A DNA stretch of 64,000 nucleotides from an uncultured Prevotellaceae bacterium (GCA_900318645.1 ONLH01000012.1:1-64000); one strand, 5' to 3'. Counted from the first letter of the stretch, positions 51,795 through 60,936 are shown. Notes: a model not told the origin generated them from the letters alone. Program-made: numbers and translations.

Positions 51795-53021
51795 TTACTT
51801 GATGACCTTAGCGGTAGAGGTGCTGCCGTCGGTGTAGGTGGTAACAACGATGTTCACACCATTGACGGGCTGAGCGCTCTGCTGACCAGCCAGGTTGTAG
51901 TAAGCTACACCAGCAACAGTCTTGTTGGCATTGATCTCTTCAACAGCAGTCCTGTTGTCGATAACCAGGTTGACGTCGGCATAGATGTCTTCAAAGGTGA
52001 ACGAACCGCGTGACTTGCCACCAGCATAGATGTAGTAAGTCTTGGTGTGGTCCAGACCAGTGAACAAGCCTTCCTCAGCGGGCTCAATCTCGTTACCATC
52101 CTCATCAACCAACTGGTAGATGGTCTCGTAACCCACGCAGGTAACGCGCACGTCATTGGTGTAATAAGGAGTGCGGAAAGCGGGCAGGCGGTGCTTGGGA
52201 AGCTCGTACATCAAATCGATGCCAAAGACGTCCCTGATAGCAGCCTGAGACTCACTGTTGAAGCAGATATTGCCTGCACGGAAGAGGCTGGCATACTCGG
52301 CCTCAGCATCATCATAAGCCATATAGTGATACTTCATGCGAGTACCGGGGTTGATGAGCCACAGCGTGAGGTAGATGTTTTCACCCTTGTACCAGAAAGG
52401 CAGCTCGGGATCGTCATGATTGCCGAAGGGGATGTCAACGATTGCACAAGGATTCTGGGCATCGGCGGTGAGGTCAAAGCGGCAAAGGTAACCAGGCTGA
52501 GTACCGGATGCATTGCAATATTCGATGGTATCGGTGAAGAGGTCACCCTGGGGAACATGTGCCCTGTAACCGTCAAACAAGTCAAGATAATCAAGTTCCA
52601 TCTTGTCACGGGGGATGTTACGGCACCATGCAGTTACTCTGTGGTAAACGCCACCACCAGGCATCATCTCGCTACCGATGTCAAAACCATCAAGACCCAA
52701 GCCAATCACCTTAGCGTTGTTGGGCAGGCTGGCAGTACCCTTATCGGTGTCACCATGAGAAAAGTCCTCGGCGGTTACCAGATATTCGGGCTGGAACTTA
52801 CCATTGATCATGGGAGTCGTCTGACCAGTGGTAGGATTTACATAGTCATAAGCGGTCCAAATCTCCTGTGACAACTCGGGATTTACCGGCAACGCAAAAA
52901 GCAGCGTGTCGTTTGCGGGCTGAGGCACGTTAGATGCAGTAATGATAATCTCCTGAGTAGCATTAGCAACACCATAGCTAGCTAAAGCCATCAAAAATGC
53001 AGAAAGTAATGATTTCTTCAT
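51795..53021 (-). CDS. exported protein with Por-type C-terminal sorting signal
   Basis: 408 residues. Signal peptide MKKSLLSAFLMALASYGVANA. The body (about 25-290) has no recognised domain; it is acidic and rich in aromatic residues, with paired Cys. A fibronectin-like stretch (about 290-340, EGLFTGLDHTKTYYIYAGG) precedes the end VAYYNLAGQQSAQPVNGVNIVV and TAKVIK, the pattern of type A T9SS/Por sorting domains. Secretion to the surface by the type IX system is inferred and agrees with porQ in the window. Substrate or role unknown. Confidence 0.65.
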   Translation of the reverse strand: MKKSLLSAFLMALASYGVANATQEIIITASNVPQPANDTLLFALPVNPELSQEIWTAYDYVNPTTGQTTPMINGKFQPEYLVTAEDFSHGDTDKGTASLPNNAKVIGLGLDGFDIGSEMMPGGGVYHRVTAWCRNIPRDKMELDYLDLFDGYRAHVPQGDLFTDTIEYCNASGTQPGYLCRFDLTADAQNPCAIVDIPFGNHDDPELPFWYKGENIYLTLWLINPGTRMKYHYMAYDDAEAEYASLFRAGNICFNSESQAAIRDVFGIDLMYELPKHRLPAFRTPYYTNDVRVTCVGYETIYQLVDEDGNEIEPAEEGLFTGLDHTKTYYIYAGGKSRGSFTFEDIYADVNLVIDNRTAVEEINANKTVAGVAYYNLAGQQSAQPVNGVNIVVTTYTDGSTSTAKVIK

Positions 53022-53140
53022 GATGTTTTAATTAAATTGATAATTTATTTTATATTTAGTTCTCAATCGTATATAGATGCTGCAAAATTACAGCTAATTG
53101 CCGAAACCACAAAGAAAAAACCCAAATATTTTAACTAGGG

Positions 53141-55840
53141 CTACCTGTTTTTAATCCATGCTACAAACTGTCCTATTATTAATACGGGTGATGTACACAG
53201 TATGATCAGCAACCAGGTGGTCAGGTCCAGCGGCTCACAGTCAAACAGCGGATAACAGCATTGGACAAGGAAAATCTGACCAATGAAGATAACGACAGCT
53301 ACCGCCCAGAAGACCTTGCTATCCTCCATATTGTTGAAAGCCCACTTGCCTGTCGCAAACGACCTTGCATTCAACATATTCCAGAACTGCAGGAAAACAA
53401 ACACACTGAAGAAGATGCCCATCTCACGCAGACTGATGTTGGGATTGATGCCACGCGCAAATACAGGCCTGCCCTCGTTGGCAATATGCACATAATAGTA
53501 GTACATGCCTATCATCAATACCGCAAACAGAATTCCAGTCACGAGAATGAAACGCATCATCATGGGCGTGATAATGCTCGCCCGTGAATCTCGAGGACGC
53601 TGACGCATCAACACGCTGTTAGGCGGTAAGGAGGCAAGCGCCAGAGCGGCAAAGGTGTCCATGATGAGGTTAACCCACAGCATCTGGGTTACCGTGAGCG
53701 CCGGCTGTTTGCTGAAGAATGAGCACACAGCAACCACCAGGCAGGCACACACGTTGACGGCCAGCTGGAAGAGGACAAAACGCTGGATATTGCTGTACAA
53801 TGAGCGTCCCCACAGCACGGCTTTGTTGATGCTTGCAAAGGAATTGTCAAGGATGGTGATGTCGCTGGCCTCCTTGGCAACGGCAGTGCCATCGCCCATC
53901 GACAAGCCCACCTGGGCTGCATTGAGCGCGGGAGCATCGTTGGTGCCGTCGCCAGTGACGGCAACCACTTCGCCTTGCTGCTGCAACAAGCGCACAAGAC
54001 GTGATTTATCATCGGGACGTGCTCTTGCCATGATCTTGATGGATGCGGCTCGACGAGCGGCTTCGTCATCATCGAGGGCAGCAAAATCAGGACCGTTGAT
54101 GATGGCGTCCTGACGGTTGTCGTCGTCATCACTCCACAGGCCCACCTGACGGCCAATCTCACGCGCTGTGGCGCCAGTGTCACCCGTCACAATCTTGACC
54201 TTCACACCGGCATTACGGCAATCCTGGATCGCACGAGGCACATCAGGGCGAACGGGGTCGCTGATGGCGACGATGCCCATGAACCTGAGCGCCTGACCTT
54301 GGCCTGTCTTGAGTATGCGAAGGACTTGCTGTGGATCCTCATTTTCGTCGAGTTCACAGTAGGCGAATGCCAGGGTGCGCATGGCCTTGATCTGATAGGT
54401 CGTCAGTTCATCTGTTACCTGCTGGAAAGTCAAGCCCCCGACGACTGAGCCGCACAAGCGCATCACAATCTCGGGAGCACCCTTGAGCAGCAACAGACGC
54501 TTTCCGGTGGTGCTCCTGATAACCGTTGCCATGAACTTTGTCATGGTCGAGAAAGGCATTTGTGCCAGCACCTCACACTCTTCACGAGAAGCCAAGTAGT
54601 CATATCCTGCATCATGCAGCCATAGCAACAAAGCGCCTTCAGTGGGATTACCCAGGGCCACGAGATTGTTGGGGTCACTGTCATCAAGAAATGCACTGCT
54701 GTTGCAGGCGATGCTCTCACGAATGATCGTTCCAGTCTCATCATCAGTGAGTCGGGAACCATCCTCAAGGCCATAGAAATGAGCCTGATAGACTTGCATC
54801 TTGTTTTGCGTGAGGGTTCCTGTCTTGTCGGTACAGATGACGGTTGCCGCGCCCATCGTCTCACAGGCGTGCATGCGGCGCACCAGATTATTGTGCTTGA
54901 GCATCTTTCGCATACTCAAGGCAAGCGACAAGGTCACACTCATGGGTAGTCCCTCAGGAACCGACACCACAATGAGCGTCACAGCCAGCATCACCGTCTC
55001 AATAAAGTACTGGGCATCGGCAACGAGGCCTTCACTTCCCCCGACGAGGAACTCTACCACACGCCCCAACACCAGCAGGCCGGCCATGACATAACTGCCA
55101 CGGGCGATCAAATGGCCCAGACGGTCAAGCTGCTGGGTAAGAGGTGTCTTAATATCATTATCAATCTGTGCGTCACGATAGATTTTTCCGTACTCGGTCT
55201 TGTCGCCGACACGATCGACACGCATCGTGGCACTGCCCTCGATGACGGTGCTGGCACGCAGCAGCATGGTGGCTGGATAGGTCGCCTCGGTCGCCGTCGC
55301 GGCAGCCTCGACGTCATGCGTTTTCCATGCCGAAGGCTCGCCGGTGAAAGAGCTCTCATCAACCGTGAGGTTGAGGCTGTCGATGATGGTGCCGTCGGCG
55401 GGAACCTTCTCACCAGTCTCCAGAATCACGATGTCACCCACCACGATGTCACAACGCGGCACCTGTGTCACATGGCCCGAACGCATCACTTTGACCTTGA
55501 CGTGGTCATCTGACTGATTGAGCAGTCTGAATTTTTTATTGGCATTAACCTCGACGAGAAACCCGACAAGGGTTGCCAGCACAATAGCAATGAAAATTCC
55601 TGTCGGTTCAAACAGGACACTCACTCCCGCATGCAGCCCCAAAAATTCATAAAGGGACAATCCAACCGACAGCACGAGAGCAAACAGCAAGATTTTGATG
55701 AGCGGGTCCTTGAATTTCTCCAGGAATTGCTTCCACAAGGGTTCACGCAACGGCTGGGTCAATACATTGTCACCATGTTCACGGCGACTGGCAATCACCT
55801 GTTCGTCGGTCAATCCTATATGATGTTTCTGTTTGGCCAT
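53141..55840 (-). CDS. calcium-translocating P-type ATPase (PMCA type)
   Basis: 899 residues, ten-helix P2-type ATPase. Seen: cation-ATPase N domain (HIGLTDEQVIASRREHG), actuator loop FTGEPSAWK (TGEP in place of TGES), VPEGLPMSVTLSLALSMRKML in helix 4 (PEGLP calcium site), phosphorylation motif CTDKTGTLTQNKM, KGAPE, and the hinge VTGDGTNDAPALNAA. Helix 6 has NLIMDTFAALALA. It exports cytoplasmic Ca2+, or possibly Mn2+; the exact ion is inferred. It follows the mannosyltransferase gene through a composite repeat spacer. Confidence 0.93.
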   Translation of the reverse strand: MAKQKHHIGLTDEQVIASRREHGDNVLTQPLREPLWKQFLEKFKDPLIKILLFALVLSVGLSLYEFLGLHAGVSVLFEPTGIFIAIVLATLVGFLVEVNANKKFRLLNQSDDHVKVKVMRSGHVTQVPRCDIVVGDIVILETGEKVPADGTIIDSLNLTVDESSFTGEPSAWKTHDVEAAATATEATYPATMLLRASTVIEGSATMRVDRVGDKTEYGKIYRDAQIDNDIKTPLTQQLDRLGHLIARGSYVMAGLLVLGRVVEFLVGGSEGLVADAQYFIETVMLAVTLIVVSVPEGLPMSVTLSLALSMRKMLKHNNLVRRMHACETMGAATVICTDKTGTLTQNKMQVYQAHFYGLEDGSRLTDDETGTIIRESIACNSSAFLDDSDPNNLVALGNPTEGALLLWLHDAGYDYLASREECEVLAQMPFSTMTKFMATVIRSTTGKRLLLLKGAPEIVMRLCGSVVGGLTFQQVTDELTTYQIKAMRTLAFAYCELDENEDPQQVLRILKTGQGQALRFMGIVAISDPVRPDVPRAIQDCRNAGVKVKIVTGDTGATAREIGRQVGLWSDDDDNRQDAIINGPDFAALDDDEAARRAASIKIMARARPDDKSRLVRLLQQQGEVVAVTGDGTNDAPALNAAQVGLSMGDGTAVAKEASDITILDNSFASINKAVLWGRSLYSNIQRFVLFQLAVNVCACLVVAVCSFFSKQPALTVTQMLWVNLIMDTFAALALASLPPNSVLMRQRPRDSRASIITPMMMRFILVTGILFAVLMIGMYYYYVHIANEGRPVFARGINPNISLREMGIFFSVFVFLQFWNMLNARSFATGKWAFNNMEDSKVFWAVAVVIFIGQIFLVQCCYPLFDCEPLDLTTWLLIILCTSPVLIIGQFVAWIKNR

Positions 55841-55920
55841 TTATCAGTTTTACAGTTTCTTCTAGATTATCTAGATAGTCTAGTTAGTCTAGAGCATCTA
55901 GAGATGCTAGCACCTAAAGC
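55841..55920 (-). repeat. composite spacer with TCTAGANNN nonamers
   Basis: Minus strand after the mannosyltransferase TAG: GCTTTAG, GTGCTAG, then TCTAGATGC, TCTAGACTA, ACTAGACTA, TCTAGATAA, TCTAGAAGA, then AACTGTA/AAACTGATAA directly before ATG. Same order as the other composite spacers. Confidence 0.85.
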
Positions 55921-56673
55921 CTATCTAAGCCGGCGCCTAAAGCGGTTCTTGTTGAAAAGGGAATCCCAACGCAGCTTGATCACACCGAACAGTGCCTCAA
56001 AGAAGATGCTGCTGTTCATCTTGCTCTCGCCATAGACGCGGTTGACAAACACGATGGGCACTTCCTTGATTTTAAAGCCCATGCAATGAGCCGTGAACTT
56101 CATCTCTATCTGGAAAGCATAGCCCTTAAACTCGATAGCGTCAAGGTCAATAGACAACAGCACTTCGCGACGGTAGCAGACATATCCTGCCGTCGCATCA
56201 CGCACCTTCATTCCCGTAATCAAGCGTACATAGGCCGATGCGAAGTAACTCATAAGCATCCTTCCCATCGGCCAGTTGACGACATTCACGCCAGTGATAT
56301 ATCTTGAGCCGACCGAGACATCAGCACCGCCAGTGGCACATGCCGCCTGCAACTCGGGCAACTTATCGACAGGATGGGAAAAGTCAGCGTCCATCTCAAT
56401 GATATACTCATAACCCTGCTCCAAAGCCCACTTGAATCCAGCGATATAGGCCGTACCCAGGCCCTGCTTGCCGGCTCGTTTGAGAATATGGATGCGCTCC
56501 GGACGCTCGGCAATCATCGAGTCCACGATGGCACCAGTGCCGTCGGGGGAATTGTCGTCAACAATGAGCACATCAAACTCGTGCTTACTCAGTGCTAGCA
56601 CGGCGTTAATGATATTCCTGATGTTCTCCTTCTCGTTATAAGTAGGAATGATTACTAAACTGTCTGACTTCAT
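55921..56673 (-). CDS. polyprenol monophosphomannose synthase
   Basis: 250-residue family 2 glycosyltransferase of the DPM1 type, making polyprenyl-phosphate-mannose from GDP-mannose. Seen: LVIIPTYNEKENIRNII at the N-terminus, VDDNSPDGTGAIVDSM, LGTAYIAGFKWAL, the metal-binding MDADFSHPVDKLPEL (about 95-109), RYITGVNVVNWP and the end RVYGESKMNSSIFFEALF. No C-terminal membrane helix, as in soluble DPM1 forms. Such donors serve glycosylation on the periplasmic side. manA at 43588-44577 supplies the precursor branch. Confidence 0.92.
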   Translation of the reverse strand: MKSDSLVIIPTYNEKENIRNIINAVLALSKHEFDVLIVDDNSPDGTGAIVDSMIAERPERIHILKRAGKQGLGTAYIAGFKWALEQGYEYIIEMDADFSHPVDKLPELQAACATGGADVSVGSRYITGVNVVNWPMGRMLMSYFASAYVRLITGMKVRDATAGYVCYRREVLLSIDLDAIEFKGYAFQIEMKFTAHCMGFKIKEVPIVFVNRVYGESKMNSSIFFEALFGVIKLRWDSLFNKNRFRRRLR

Positions 56674-56707
56674 TAGTGCTTATATTTACGTCGTCTGAAT
56701 GAAACAA

Positions 56708-56715
56708 CAAAGGTA
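56708..56715 (-). promoter_or_regulatory. -7 element for the mannosyltransferase-ATPase operon
   Basis: TACCTTTG on the minus strand (56715-56708), 35 nt before the start at 56673. Confidence 0.6.
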
Positions 56716-57012
56716 CTATTTTTTTTGATACTAACGCCTCACTTTGAGAGGTTATTATTCCATTTCAGCCGTTTTTTAAATCTTTCACAACGATTAACAC
56801 TCCTTTTAAGCGTGCAAAAACCATGCCAGCCCATGGCCCCATGGATAACCACAAAACCACTCTCTCGAGATGCATTCGCTCACATCATAACATGATAACA
56901 TTTTCCGCAAGATTCAGCATTGACGTTAAGTCAACTAGCGACAATCAAGAGCCGCGAGAATCAACTGGTCACGGCTCTTTTTCACTGCATTCGTCAAGAA
57001 AAAGAGCATAAT
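56716..57012 (+). other. divergent intergenic region with an orphan terminator
   Basis: Between two divergent promoters. AAGAGCCG (56947-56954) pairs with CGGCTCTT (56972-56979), followed by TTTTT, a plus-strand terminator with no gene before it. A small RNA ending here is possible, but I see no clear plus-strand promoter. A 62-residue frame at 56823-57011 does not look like a protein. Confidence 0.5.
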
Positions 57013-57046
57013 TGTGAGGACACTAGAAAAAAAGCAGTATCTTTGT
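57013..57046 (+). promoter_or_regulatory. promoter for the DUF1599-DoxX-kinase operon
   Basis: TTG at 57013-57015 and TATCTTTG at 57039-57046 (23-nt spacer, at the long end). The start codon is at 57079. Confidence 0.6.
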
Positions 57047-57078
57047 AGGTTAAATCAATTTGAATCAAATTTTTGACT

Positions 57079-57627
57079 ATGCACAATACCAGCAAACAAT
57101 ATGATGAGGTGATTGCCACCTGCCGCGAGTTGTTCATCAACAAGATGAAGGACTACGGCCCCTCGTGGCGTATCCTGAGACCGCAATCGGTTACCGACCA
57201 GATTTTCATCAAGGCCAAGCGCATCCGCACCTTGGAGCTCAACGGTGAGACCAAGGTGGGCGAAGGCATCTGGCCCGAATTCATCGGCATCATCAACTAT
57301 GGCATCATCGGACTGATCCAACTGCGCCTCGGCTACACCGATATAGTTGACATCACCGCCACGGAGGCCTTGGAACTCTATGACAAATACATCGCCGACA
57401 CCAAGGACCTGATGATTGCCAAGAACACCGACTATGGCGAGGCCTGGCGCGACATGCGTATCTCAAGCTACACCGACCTGATCCTGACCAAGATCCAGCG
57501 CACCAAGGAAATTGAGAACCACGGTGGCGCCACGCTGGTGAGCGAGGGCATCGACGCCAACTATCAGGACATGATCAACTATAGCGTGTTCGCCCTCATC
57601 AAGCACAACGAGGAGGAAATGAAGTGA
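57079..57627 (+). CDS. DUF1599 (nucleotide-modification-associated) protein
   Basis: 182 residues from the ATG at 57079; a TTG two codons upstream is less likely. It contains two tandem copies of the same unit: FINKMKDYGPSWRILRPQSVTDQIFIKAKRIRTLE (about 18-52) and MIAKNTDYGEAWRDMRISSYTDLILTKIQRTKEIE (about 114-148). Each is followed by a helix with EGIW..F/I.NY.I..L. This is the DUF1599 family, seen elsewhere in association with nucleotide or DNA-base modification and small-molecule metabolism; activity not established. Its TGA stop begins the composite repeat spacer. Confidence 0.8.
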   Translation: MHNTSKQYDEVIATCRELFINKMKDYGPSWRILRPQSVTDQIFIKAKRIRTLELNGETKVGEGIWPEFIGIINYGIIGLIQLRLGYTDIVDITATEALELYDKYIADTKDLMIAKNTDYGEAWRDMRISSYTDLILTKIQRTKEIENHGGATLVSEGIDANYQDMINYSVFALIKHNEEEMK

Positions 57628-57745
57628 GAAGTTAGAAGTGAGAAGTTAGGAGTTAGAATTTAATCTCTAGACTATCTAGATCATCTAGATCATCTAGAAA
57701 ATCTAGAACAACTAACAACTGAAAACTGAAAACTAAAAACTGAAC
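57624..57745 (+). repeat. archetype of the composite intergenic spacer
   Basis: The entire gap is repeats. Five heptamers GTGAGAA/GTTAGAA/GTTAGGA (57624-57658, the first containing the stop codon), five nonamers TCTAGANNN (57666-57710), and five heptamers CTAACAA/CTGAAAA/CTAAAAA (57712-57745), ending at the next ATG. Confidence 0.92.
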
Positions 57746-59071
57746 ATGACCATCAAAGCCTTCATCAATGCTGTCAAGGGCGAGAAGTGGTGCCAGCTGC
57801 TTACCGTGCTCATGCGACTTACCGTGGGAGGAATCTTTGCCTTCTCGGGGTTCGCTAAGGGGATTGACCCCTGGGGCACTTATTACAAAGTCTCGGACTA
57901 CTTGACCGCTATGGGACTCGATCAATGGGCCGATACTGCTCTGTTCATTGCCGTGGCTCTTGCGGCCATTGAGTTCATGATTGGTATCGCCATCATCGTG
58001 GGCGCCTATCGCCGCAGTTCGCCATGGATGGCGCTGGTTTTCATGCTCATCATGACGCCCATCACACTGTGGATTGCCATCACTGGGGCGGTCGCCGACT
58101 GCGGCTGTTTCGGCGATGCACTCCACCTGAGCAACTGGGCCACCTTCGGCAAGAACTTACTCTTGCTGCTGGGAGTCATCTATCAGCTGGCATTCAACCG
58201 TTCGGTCCGCAGTATCTACGGCCCTGCAATCCAGTGGATGGTGATGGCTGTATCCTTTGCCCTGGTCATGGCGATTGCCTACTATGGCTACTTCAAGCAG
58301 CCCCTCATTGACTACCGCCCCTACCCCATCGGCACACGGCTCGTGGCCACCACCGACAATAATGAGGAAAGTGAGGATGATTACACCTTCATCTATCGCA
58401 AGGACGGTGTTGAGCACGAATTTTCTATCGACAGCCTGCCCGATGAGGAAGAGGGCTGGGAATATGTGACTCGTTACCATTCACGGCGCCCTAACGGCAA
58501 AATCATCGTGCAGAACGGCAACGACCAGGACGGCATAGCCATCCTTGACGAGGAGGGCAACGACGTCACCATCGATGTGCTGAGCGATAGCCGGCGGACT
58601 GTGCTCTTGCTCTTCCCCGACCTGTCGCAGGTGGGCGTGGTCAACTCCTATGCGCTGAACGAGCTCAACGATGCTGCTATCGTGGCCGAGGCCAACGTCG
58701 TGGGGCTGACTCCTGCAACGGCTGAGGAGATTGAGCAATGGCAAGACGTGTCGATGTCGAGCTATCCCATCTACAACATGGATGACAGCGAACTCAAAAT
58801 GGTAGCTCGTGGTAATCCTGCCGTGGTTTATCTGCAGGACGGAGTCATCCAGTGGAAACGTACCCTATCCTCAATCGAAGACGTGGAGCAACCTGTCGAA
58901 CTGAGCGAGATGGGCAAGGATTATAATCCCGATACGATTCTGACACGCCTGCTGGTGTACTTCATGATCGCGATGATAGTACTGCTGTTCATCAACCGCA
59001 CCTATCCCGTTATGAAGCACCTGCACTCCCGCAAAAAATCAAAAAACCGACAACTGACAACTGACAACTAA
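57746..59071 (+). CDS. DoxX/MauE-like membrane protein with C-terminal thioredoxin-like region (BT_3928 type)
   Basis: 441 residues. The N-terminal part (about 1-190) has five to six helices of the DoxX/MauE type: LMRLTVGGIFAFSGFAKGIDPWGTYYK, and a redox-like VADCGCFGDALHLSNWATFGKN motif (about 112-133). A periplasmic domain (about 200-410) has VLLLFPDLSQVG and looks thioredoxin-like without a CxxC. A last membrane helix (about 390-415) follows. This architecture is conserved in Bacteroidales next to DUF1599. The last residues NRQLTTDN are encoded by GACAACT heptamers. Disulfide or electron-transfer role inferred. Confidence 0.78.
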   Translation: MTIKAFINAVKGEKWCQLLTVLMRLTVGGIFAFSGFAKGIDPWGTYYKVSDYLTAMGLDQWADTALFIAVALAAIEFMIGIAIIVGAYRRSSPWMALVFMLIMTPITLWIAITGAVADCGCFGDALHLSNWATFGKNLLLLLGVIYQLAFNRSVRSIYGPAIQWMVMAVSFALVMAIAYYGYFKQPLIDYRPYPIGTRLVATTDNNEESEDDYTFIYRKDGVEHEFSIDSLPDEEEGWEYVTRYHSRRPNGKIIVQNGNDQDGIAILDEEGNDVTIDVLSDSRRTVLLLFPDLSQVGVVNSYALNELNDAAIVAEANVVGLTPATAEEIEQWQDVSMSSYPIYNMDDSELKMVARGNPAVVYLQDGVIQWKRTLSSIEDVEQPVELSEMGKDYNPDTILTRLLVYFMIAMIVLLFINRTYPVMKHLHSRKKSKNRQLTTDN

Positions 59072-59073
59072 AT

Positions 59074-60936
59074 ATGATACTCAAACAAGGACAAATCATC
59101 GACAACAAGTGGCATGTGGTTTATCTCATCAAGGCAAACCCCTATGCCGAGAGTTACCGCGTAGAGGATGAGAGCGGCAACCCCTACTTCATGAAGATTT
59201 ACCGTCTCAAGAACACGCCCGAGAAACTCATTGAGAATGGTACCGTATGGGAAATCGTGTGGTCCCTGTTCATTAAGCACAAGAACATCATCAGCATGAT
59301 TGATAATGGCGGCTACAAGGACGAGGAGGGCGAGTGCCGCTACCTGGTAGCCAACTACTTCAGCGGTGAACTGCTCAGTGAGTTGATCCAGCGCAAGGGT
59401 AAACTCCCGGCCAAACGGGCTACCAAGATCTTCCTGGAGATGCTCCAAGGTCTGCAATACATGCACAACATGAAGAGTGGATGCCTGCACAACGACATCA
59501 ACCCCACCAACGTCATGCTCAGCAGCAAGACCGGCGGCACGGCCGAGCTCATTGACTTGGGCCACGTCTCGACCTACTTCATGGGTACACCGCCATTTGA
59601 CACGGCCGACCTGGACCCGCGCTATGCCAGCGGCCAGTCGTTTATCGGCAAGTATGACGAGCGCAACGATATCTTTGCCGCCACAGGCGTGTTCTACACG
59701 ATGCTCACGGGACGAGTGCCCTGGGATATAGAATTCAGGCCCGACATGACCCGTAAAGAGAAAATCAAACTCGTCCAGAAAGTACGCGGTGATCAAGGAG
59801 AAATCAACGTTGATGCCATCAAGGACAAGAAACTCAAAGCCATCATTTCTAAAGGATTGGCTCTGGGCTATAACGACCGTTACGGCAGCGTAGAGGAAAT
59901 CATGCTCGACCTCATCGAGGGCGATGACAGCGAGACCGCCCAGGAAGTACGTAGCAAACTCGCAAACGAGGAAGCCGATCTCGGCTTAGATAGCTTTGAT
60001 GACTTGGAGAACTCCATCAAATCAGACGATGACAGCACCCATAACGCCCCTCGCTCACAGGCTGCCACCGAGACCAGTGCCGATGTCGAGGTCAAGCGCG
60101 GTGGGGGCAACGGATTTGCCGATATCGCCGGAATGGACGACCTGAAGGAGATGCTGCGCAAGCGCGTCATCCTCATCCTCAAGGACAAGGAACTGGCCGA
60201 GAAATACAAGCTCACGCCACCCAATGGCATGTTGCTGTACGGCCCTCCGGGATGCGGCAAGAGCTTCTTTGCCGAGAAATTTGCCGAGGAGACGGGCTTC
60301 AACTTCATCCTCGTCAAGGCCAGCGACCTGGGTTCCATCTACATCCACGGCTCACAAGGCAAGATTGCCGACCTGTTCAAGAAGGCCGAAGAGAACGCCC
60401 CGTCGATTTTGTGCTTCGATGAGTTCGACGCTTTCGTACCCAGCCGTTCGGGAGACTTGGGCAGCAACCAAGCCGGTGAGGTCAACGAATTCCTCTCCCA
60501 ACTCAACAACTGCTCCAAGCGCGGCATCTTTGTCATCGCTACCAGCAACCGTCCCGACAAGGTGGATCCCGCCGTGCTCCGCACTGGCCGCATCGACAAG
60601 CAGGTCTATGTGCCCATGCCCGACAAGACGGCTCGCAAACTTATGTTTGAGCTATACCTCAAGGGCCGTCCCTGTGATAAGATCGACAGTGACGAACTTG
60701 CTGAAAAGGCCGATGGCTATGTCGCCAGCGATATCGCCTACGTGGTCAACGAGGCAGCCACCATCGCCGCCTTCAACCACGAGAACATCACCCAGGAGCT
60801 GCTGTGCAAAACCATCGAGGGCATCAAGCCGTCAATCAACAAGGAACTGCTCAAGGAATATGAGGAAATGCGCGACAAGATGGAAGGCATCTCACGCACC
60901 AATGCTCTGCCTCGTGTAGGCTTCAATGTAAATTAG
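59074..60936 (+). CDS. Ser/Thr kinase-like and AAA+ ATPase fusion protein
   Basis: 620 residues, cytoplasmic. N-terminal kinase fold (about 1-280): ATP lysine K41 in PYFMKIYRL, catalytic loop H139-N-D141-INPTN146 (HRDxxxxN form with Asp and Asn kept), metal-binding D161-L-G, DPRYASGQ activation-segment end, and DIFAATGVFYTMLTGRVPWD. A clear glycine-rich loop is missing. An acidic linker (about 285-345) follows. The C-terminal AAA+ domain (about 346-600) has Walker A GPPGCGKS (390-397), Walker B ILCFDEFD (445-452), sensor 1 ATSNRP and the arginine-finger region LRTGRID (502-508), of the FtsH/CDC48/spastin class. Starts two bases after the DoxX-like stop. A YbjN-like gene follows. Target unknown. 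Confidence 0.85.
   Translation: MILKQGQIIDNKWHVVYLIKANPYAESYRVEDESGNPYFMKIYRLKNTPEKLIENGTVWEIVWSLFIKHKNIISMIDNGGYKDEEGECRYLVANYFSGELLSELIQRKGKLPAKRATKIFLEMLQGLQYMHNMKSGCLHNDINPTNVMLSSKTGGTAELIDLGHVSTYFMGTPPFDTADLDPRYASGQSFIGKYDERNDIFAATGVFYTMLTGRVPWDIEFRPDMTRKEKIKLVQKVRGDQGEINVDAIKDKKLKAIISKGLALGYNDRYGSVEEIMLDLIEGDDSETAQEVRSKLANEEADLGLDSFDDLENSIKSDDDSTHNAPRSQAATETSADVEVKRGGGNGFADIAGMDDLKEMLRKRVILILKDKELAEKYKLTPPNGMLLYGPPGCGKSFFAEKFAEETGFNFILVKASDLGSIYIHGSQGKIADLFKKAEENAPSILCFDEFDAFVPSRSGDLGSNQAGEVNEFLSQLNNCSKRGIFVIATSNRPDKVDPAVLRTGRIDKQVYVPMPDKTARKLMFELYLKGRPCDKIDSDELAEKADGYVASDIAYVVNEAATIAAFNHENITQELLCKTIEGIKPSINKELLKEYEEMRDKMEGISRTNALPRVGFNVN

Noticed and set aside
57457-57745. CRISPR-like array suggested by regular repeats
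   Set aside because: Units are 7 or 9 nt with no 25-40-nt spacers and no cas genes nearby.
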